Made by a program: the position numbers and the translations under genes
Notes under the pieces: generated by a model
What the model saw: the letters and a program-made list of their open reading frames with translations, nothing else
The model's database searches: none
What the model was told of the DNA's origin: nothing
From: Bradyrhizobium hereditatis
Lineage (GTDB): Bacteria; Pseudomonadota; Alphaproteobacteria; Rhizobiales; Xanthobacteraceae
Length of the DNA stretch: 64,000 bases
Direction: 5' to 3'
NCBI RefSeq assembly: GCF_020329435.1
Contig: NZ_JAGKJK010000023.1
Coordinates: forward strand, 1 to 64,000
Shown: one piece after another, positions 61,128 through 64,000 of the stretch
Layout of the letters: each line of letters opens with the position of its first letter
How positions within the stretch are numbered: position 1 is the stretch's first letter

Positions 61128-62297
61128 ATGCCGAGGCCGCGCACAATCCTTTGGGCTTTGCTGATCGTGGCGATTGCTGCGCTGGGCTACTTGAGCTGGC
61201 AGCGCTTCCGAAGCGAGGATCATCAGGCGCAAACTGAAACCCAGAAGCGCGCCCCTGTCCGTGCTGCCGTCCCAGTACGGATTGCCCCGGTCGAAAAGGC
61301 CGATTTCCCGGTTTATCTGACCGGTCTCGGCACCGTGCAGGGCTTCAACACCGTCGTCGTCCGTAGCCGCGTCGACGGTCAGATCAACCGGATCGCGTTT
61401 CAGGAGGGCCAGGTCGTCAAGGAAGGCGACACTCTGGTCGAGATCGATCCACGGCCGTTCCAGGCTGCACTCGATCAGGCCAAGGCCAAGAAGGCGCAGG
61501 ACCAAGCCAATCTCGCCAATGCCAACCTCGACCTGCAGCGCTCCACTCGGCTCGGTGAGTTCGCGACCCGCCAGCAAACGGATACTCAGCGTGCTTTGGT
61601 CGCGCAATTGGCGGCGCAGGTGGCCGGCGACGACGCCGCAATTGCCAATGCGCAGACGCAGCTCGATTACGCTACCATCAAGGCGCCGATCTCCGGTGTG
61701 GTCGGCATCCGCCAGGTCGATGTCGGCAACATCGTCAACGCCGCGACGCAGACCGGTATCGTGACCATCGCCCAGATCGAGCCGATCGCAGTGATCTTCA
61801 CCGCGCCGGAAGACCAGTTGCCCGAGATCAAAGCGGCGCTGGCCGCAGGCTCTCCCAAGACCATCGCGCTTTCCACCGACGGCAAACGCGTGCTCTCCAC
61901 CGGCACGCTTTCGCTGATCAATAACCAAGTCGACACGTCGAGCGGCACCGTCAGACTCAAGGCCGTATTCGACAACAAGGATCGCGCACTATGGCCGGGC
62001 CAGTCGGTTTCAACCCGGCTGCTCGTTGCGACGCTGAAGGACGCGACCGTCATTCCCGACGACGCCGTCCAGCATGGACCGAATGGTCTTTACGCATACA
62101 CGGTCAACAAGGAGAACAAGGCTGAACTCCGCAAAATCAAGGTGACGCGCTCGATCGACGGCCGCTCGGTGGTCGATGAAGGGCTGGCGCCCGGCGAGCA
62201 GGTGATCTCGGCAGGCCAGTACAAGGTTCAGCCGGGCACGCTGGTGACGACGGCGGTCGCCAGCTCGGATCAGGCGCAGGCAAAGGCCAGCGAATGA
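61128..62297 (+). CDS. RND efflux periplasmic adaptor (MdtA-like)
   Basis: 389 residues with an N-terminal anchor (TILWALLIVAIAALGYLSW), lipoyl-like half (VRSRVDGQINRIAFQEGQVV), alpha-hairpin, and beta-barrel domains (TIKAPISGVVGIRQVDVGNI). Bridges the pump to an outer-membrane channel. Chosen ATG 61128; the pump gene overlaps its stop. Substrates not inferable. Confidence 0.92.
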   Translation: MPRPRTILWALLIVAIAALGYLSWQRFRSEDHQAQTETQKRAPVRAAVPVRIAPVEKADFPVYLTGLGTVQGFNTVVVRSRVDGQINRIAFQEGQVVKEGDTLVEIDPRPFQAALDQAKAKKAQDQANLANANLDLQRSTRLGEFATRQQTDTQRALVAQLAAQVAGDDAAIANAQTQLDYATIKAPISGVVGIRQVDVGNIVNAATQTGIVTIAQIEPIAVIFTAPEDQLPEIKAALAAGSPKTIALSTDGKRVLSTGTLSLINNQVDTSSGTVRLKAVFDNKDRALWPGQSVSTRLLVATLKDATVIPDDAVQHGPNGLYAYTVNKENKAELRKIKVTRSIDGRSVVDEGLAPGEQVISAGQYKVQPGTLVTTAVASSDQAQAKASE

Positions 62298-64000
62298 GCG
62301 GGGGAATTTCCGCACCCTTCATTCGCTATCCGATCGGCACCTCGCTGATGATGGCCGGCATCATGTTCGTCGGCCTCGTCGCCTATCCCCTGCTGCCGGT
62401 TGCGCCTCTGCCGCAAGTCGACTTTCCGACCATCCAGGTCACCGCCAACCTGCCGGGCGGCAGCCCGGAAACCATGGCCTCGTCGGTGGCGCAGCCGCTT
62501 GAGCGCCAATTCGCGCAGATTCCAGGCGTCGCGCAGATGACGTCTACGAGCTATCTCGGCACGACCGCAGTCAACATCCAGTTCGATCTCAACCGCTCGA
62601 TCGACGCCGCCGCCAACGATGTGCAGGCCGCGATCAATGCCGCCAGCGGCCAATTGCCGAAAAATCTCCCCTCGCCCCCAATCTATCGCAAGGTCAACCC
62701 CGCGGACTCGCCGATCCTGATCCTGTCGGCGACTTCGGACACGCTGCCGCTTACGTCAGTCAGTGACGCCGTAGACGCCCAGCTCGCGCAGCAGATCAGC
62801 CAGATCTCAGGCGTCGCCCAGGTCATCATTGGCGGCCAGCAGAAGCCGGCGATCCGTATTCAGATCGACCCGGCGAAACTCGTGGCCAAGGGCCTGTCGC
62901 TGGAGGACGTGCGCAGCCAGATCGCGATCACGACCGTTGACAGCCCCAAGGGCAACATCGATGGCGAGCGCCGCGCCTACACCATTTACGCCAATGACCA
63001 GTTGCCTGATTCCAAGGACTGGAACGACGTCATCATTGCCTATCGCAACGGCGGCCCCTTGCGTATCAGAGATATCGGCCAAGCCGTCACCGGCCCGGAG
63101 GACGCCAAGCAGGCGGCCTGGGCCAATGGCAAGCGCGGCGTGTTCCTGGTGGTGTTCAAGCAGCCTGGCGCCAACGTCATCGAGACCGTCGACAAGATCA
63201 AGGCGACGCTGCCGCGGCTGGTCACGGCAATCCCGCCGACCGTCAAGGTCGAGGTGATGAGTGATCGCACCACGACCATCCGCGCCGCGGTCGAGGACGT
63301 GCAATTCACCATGCTGCTCACGATCGCGCTGGTCGTGATGGTGATCTTCATCTTCCTGCGCAACTTCTGGGCGACCGTAATCCCGGCGGTGACGGTGCCA
63401 CTTGCGCTGCTCGGCGCGTGCGCGCTGATGTGGTTGTGCGACTATTCGCTCGACAATCTGTCGCTGATGGCGCTCACCATCGCCGTCGGCTTCGTGGTCG
63501 ACGACGCCATCGTGATGCTGGAAAATATCACGCGCTATGTCGAGGAAGGCGAGAAGCCGATGGCCGCCGCCTTCAAGGGCGCCAGAGAAATCGGCTTCAC
63601 CATCGTATCGATCAGCATCTCGCTGATCGCGGTGCTGATCCCGCTATTGCTGATGGGCGGCATCATCGGGCGGCTGTTCCGCGAATTCGCGGTGGTGCTC
63701 GCGATGACCATTTTCGTATCGATGGTCGTATCTCTGACGCTGACGCCGATGATGGCTTCGCGCTTCCTTCGCGCGCACGGAGAAACCAGGCATGGCCGGC
63801 TTTATCAATGGAGCGAGCGCGGTTTCGACGCGATGCTGCGCGTCTACGAGCGCGGTCTCGATCTGGCGCTGCGCTGGAAGCTCACAACGCTGATGATCTT
63901 CTTCGCCACCTTGGGATTATCGGTCTACCTGTTCATGATCATTCCCAAGGGGTTCTTCCCGCAGCAGGACAACGGCCTGATCACGGCCACCTCGGAGGCC
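62294..64000 (+). CDS. RND efflux pump, N-terminal 569 codons (MdtB/C-like; runs off window)
   Basis: Starts at ATG 62294 (ATGA overlap with adaptor): MSGGISAPFIRYPIGTSLMM. Includes first TM, porter domain (ETMASSVAQPLERQFAQIPG) and TM4 proton-relay motif AVGFVVDDAIVMLENITRY with both aspartates. Full-length pumps have about 1030-1040 residues, so about 55% is visible. Uses proton gradient to expel drugs, bile-like or phenolic compounds. Confidence 0.95.
   Translation, partial: MSGGISAPFIRYPIGTSLMMAGIMFVGLVAYPLLPVAPLPQVDFPTIQVTANLPGGSPETMASSVAQPLERQFAQIPGVAQMTSTSYLGTTAVNIQFDLNRSIDAAANDVQAAINAASGQLPKNLPSPPIYRKVNPADSPILILSATSDTLPLTSVSDAVDAQLAQQISQISGVAQVIIGGQQKPAIRIQIDPAKLVAKGLSLEDVRSQIAITTVDSPKGNIDGERRAYTIYANDQLPDSKDWNDVIIAYRNGGPLRIRDIGQAVTGPEDAKQAAWANGKRGVFLVVFKQPGANVIETVDKIKATLPRLVTAIPPTVKVEVMSDRTTTIRAAVEDVQFTMLLTIALVVMVIFIFLRNFWATVIPAVTVPLALLGACALMWLCDYSLDNLSLMALTIAVGFVVDDAIVMLENITRYVEEGEKPMAAAFKGAREIGFTIVSISISLIAVLIPLLLMGGIIGRLFREFAVVLAMTIFVSMVVSLTLTPMMASRFLRAHGETRHGRLYQWSERGFDAMLRVYERGLDLALRWKLTTLMIFFATLGLSVYLFMIIPKGFFPQQDNGLITATSEA

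Overview
The window is high-GC DNA from an alphaproteobacterium, most likely a Bradyrhizobium relative. This rests on the gene content (many acyl-CoA, ABC, TRAP and aromatic/sugar-acid catabolic modules), on the palindromic intergenic repeats found between so many genes, and on an Irr-type iron control element. No rRNA, tRNA, CRISPR array or phage genes were seen. The only mobile DNA is the end of an IS110-family element at the left edge.

Layout. 1-310: IS110-family transposase N-terminus (minus) with its non-coding end. 325-1407: PLP-dependent D-amino-acid lyase. 1510-10958 (minus): a valine/isobutyrate degradation operon (mmsA, isobutyryl-CoA dehydrogenase, 3-hydroxyisobutyryl-CoA hydrolase, mmsB) continuing into acyl-CoA synthetase, MaoC hydratase, SDR dehydrogenase and a flavoprotein, with a divergent LysR gene. 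12101-14267: acyl-CoA-dehydrogenase-fold monooxygenase and a divergent LysR gene with a clear LysR box. 14314-18012: TetR gene with its own operator and a hot-dog thioesterase, divergent from an enoyl-CoA hydratase and an MFS carrier. 18134-26276: carboxyltransferase, IclR regulator, stand-alone biotin carrier protein, TAXI-type TRAP transporter and a glutaminase-STAS-cyclic-nucleotide-domain fusion. 26416-30233: Tex and a short Hsp70-like protein.

30248-36928 (minus): an acyl-CoA cluster with a thiolase, CoA transferase, an atypical acyl-CoA dehydrogenase, a thiolase-like protein without the catalytic Cys paired with a DUF35 zinc-ribbon/OB protein, and a CMD-family protein. 36985-49081: a sugar-acid regulon around a LacI regulator. 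It has a complete ABC importer, D-erythronate-dehydrogenase-like protein, KDG kinase and KDPG aldolase on the minus strand, and a pentonate-type dehydratase plus two SDRs on the plus strand. Both arms carry nearly the same LacI-type operator. 49089-50684: GFA protein, site-2 protease, small tail-anchored protein. 50721-57810: AraC regulator divergent from a branched-chain-amino-acid-type ABC importer and an aldehyde dehydrogenase. 57807-60859 (minus): tonB, exbD, exbB and a decayed piuC/ybiX hydroxylase gene behind an Irr-like box. 61128-64000: RND efflux adaptor and the start of the RND pump.

Most of the window is catabolic gene sets, each with its own local regulator and importer. The most notable observations are: the possible bridge-RNA region of the IS110 end; the two matched LacI operators; a relic copy of a permease C-terminus that differs only at synonymous sites; the Cys-less thiolase/DUF35 pair; the three-domain glutaminase; the hydroxylase pseudogene with its iron box; and a 33-41 residue membrane peptide next to a nested hairpin.
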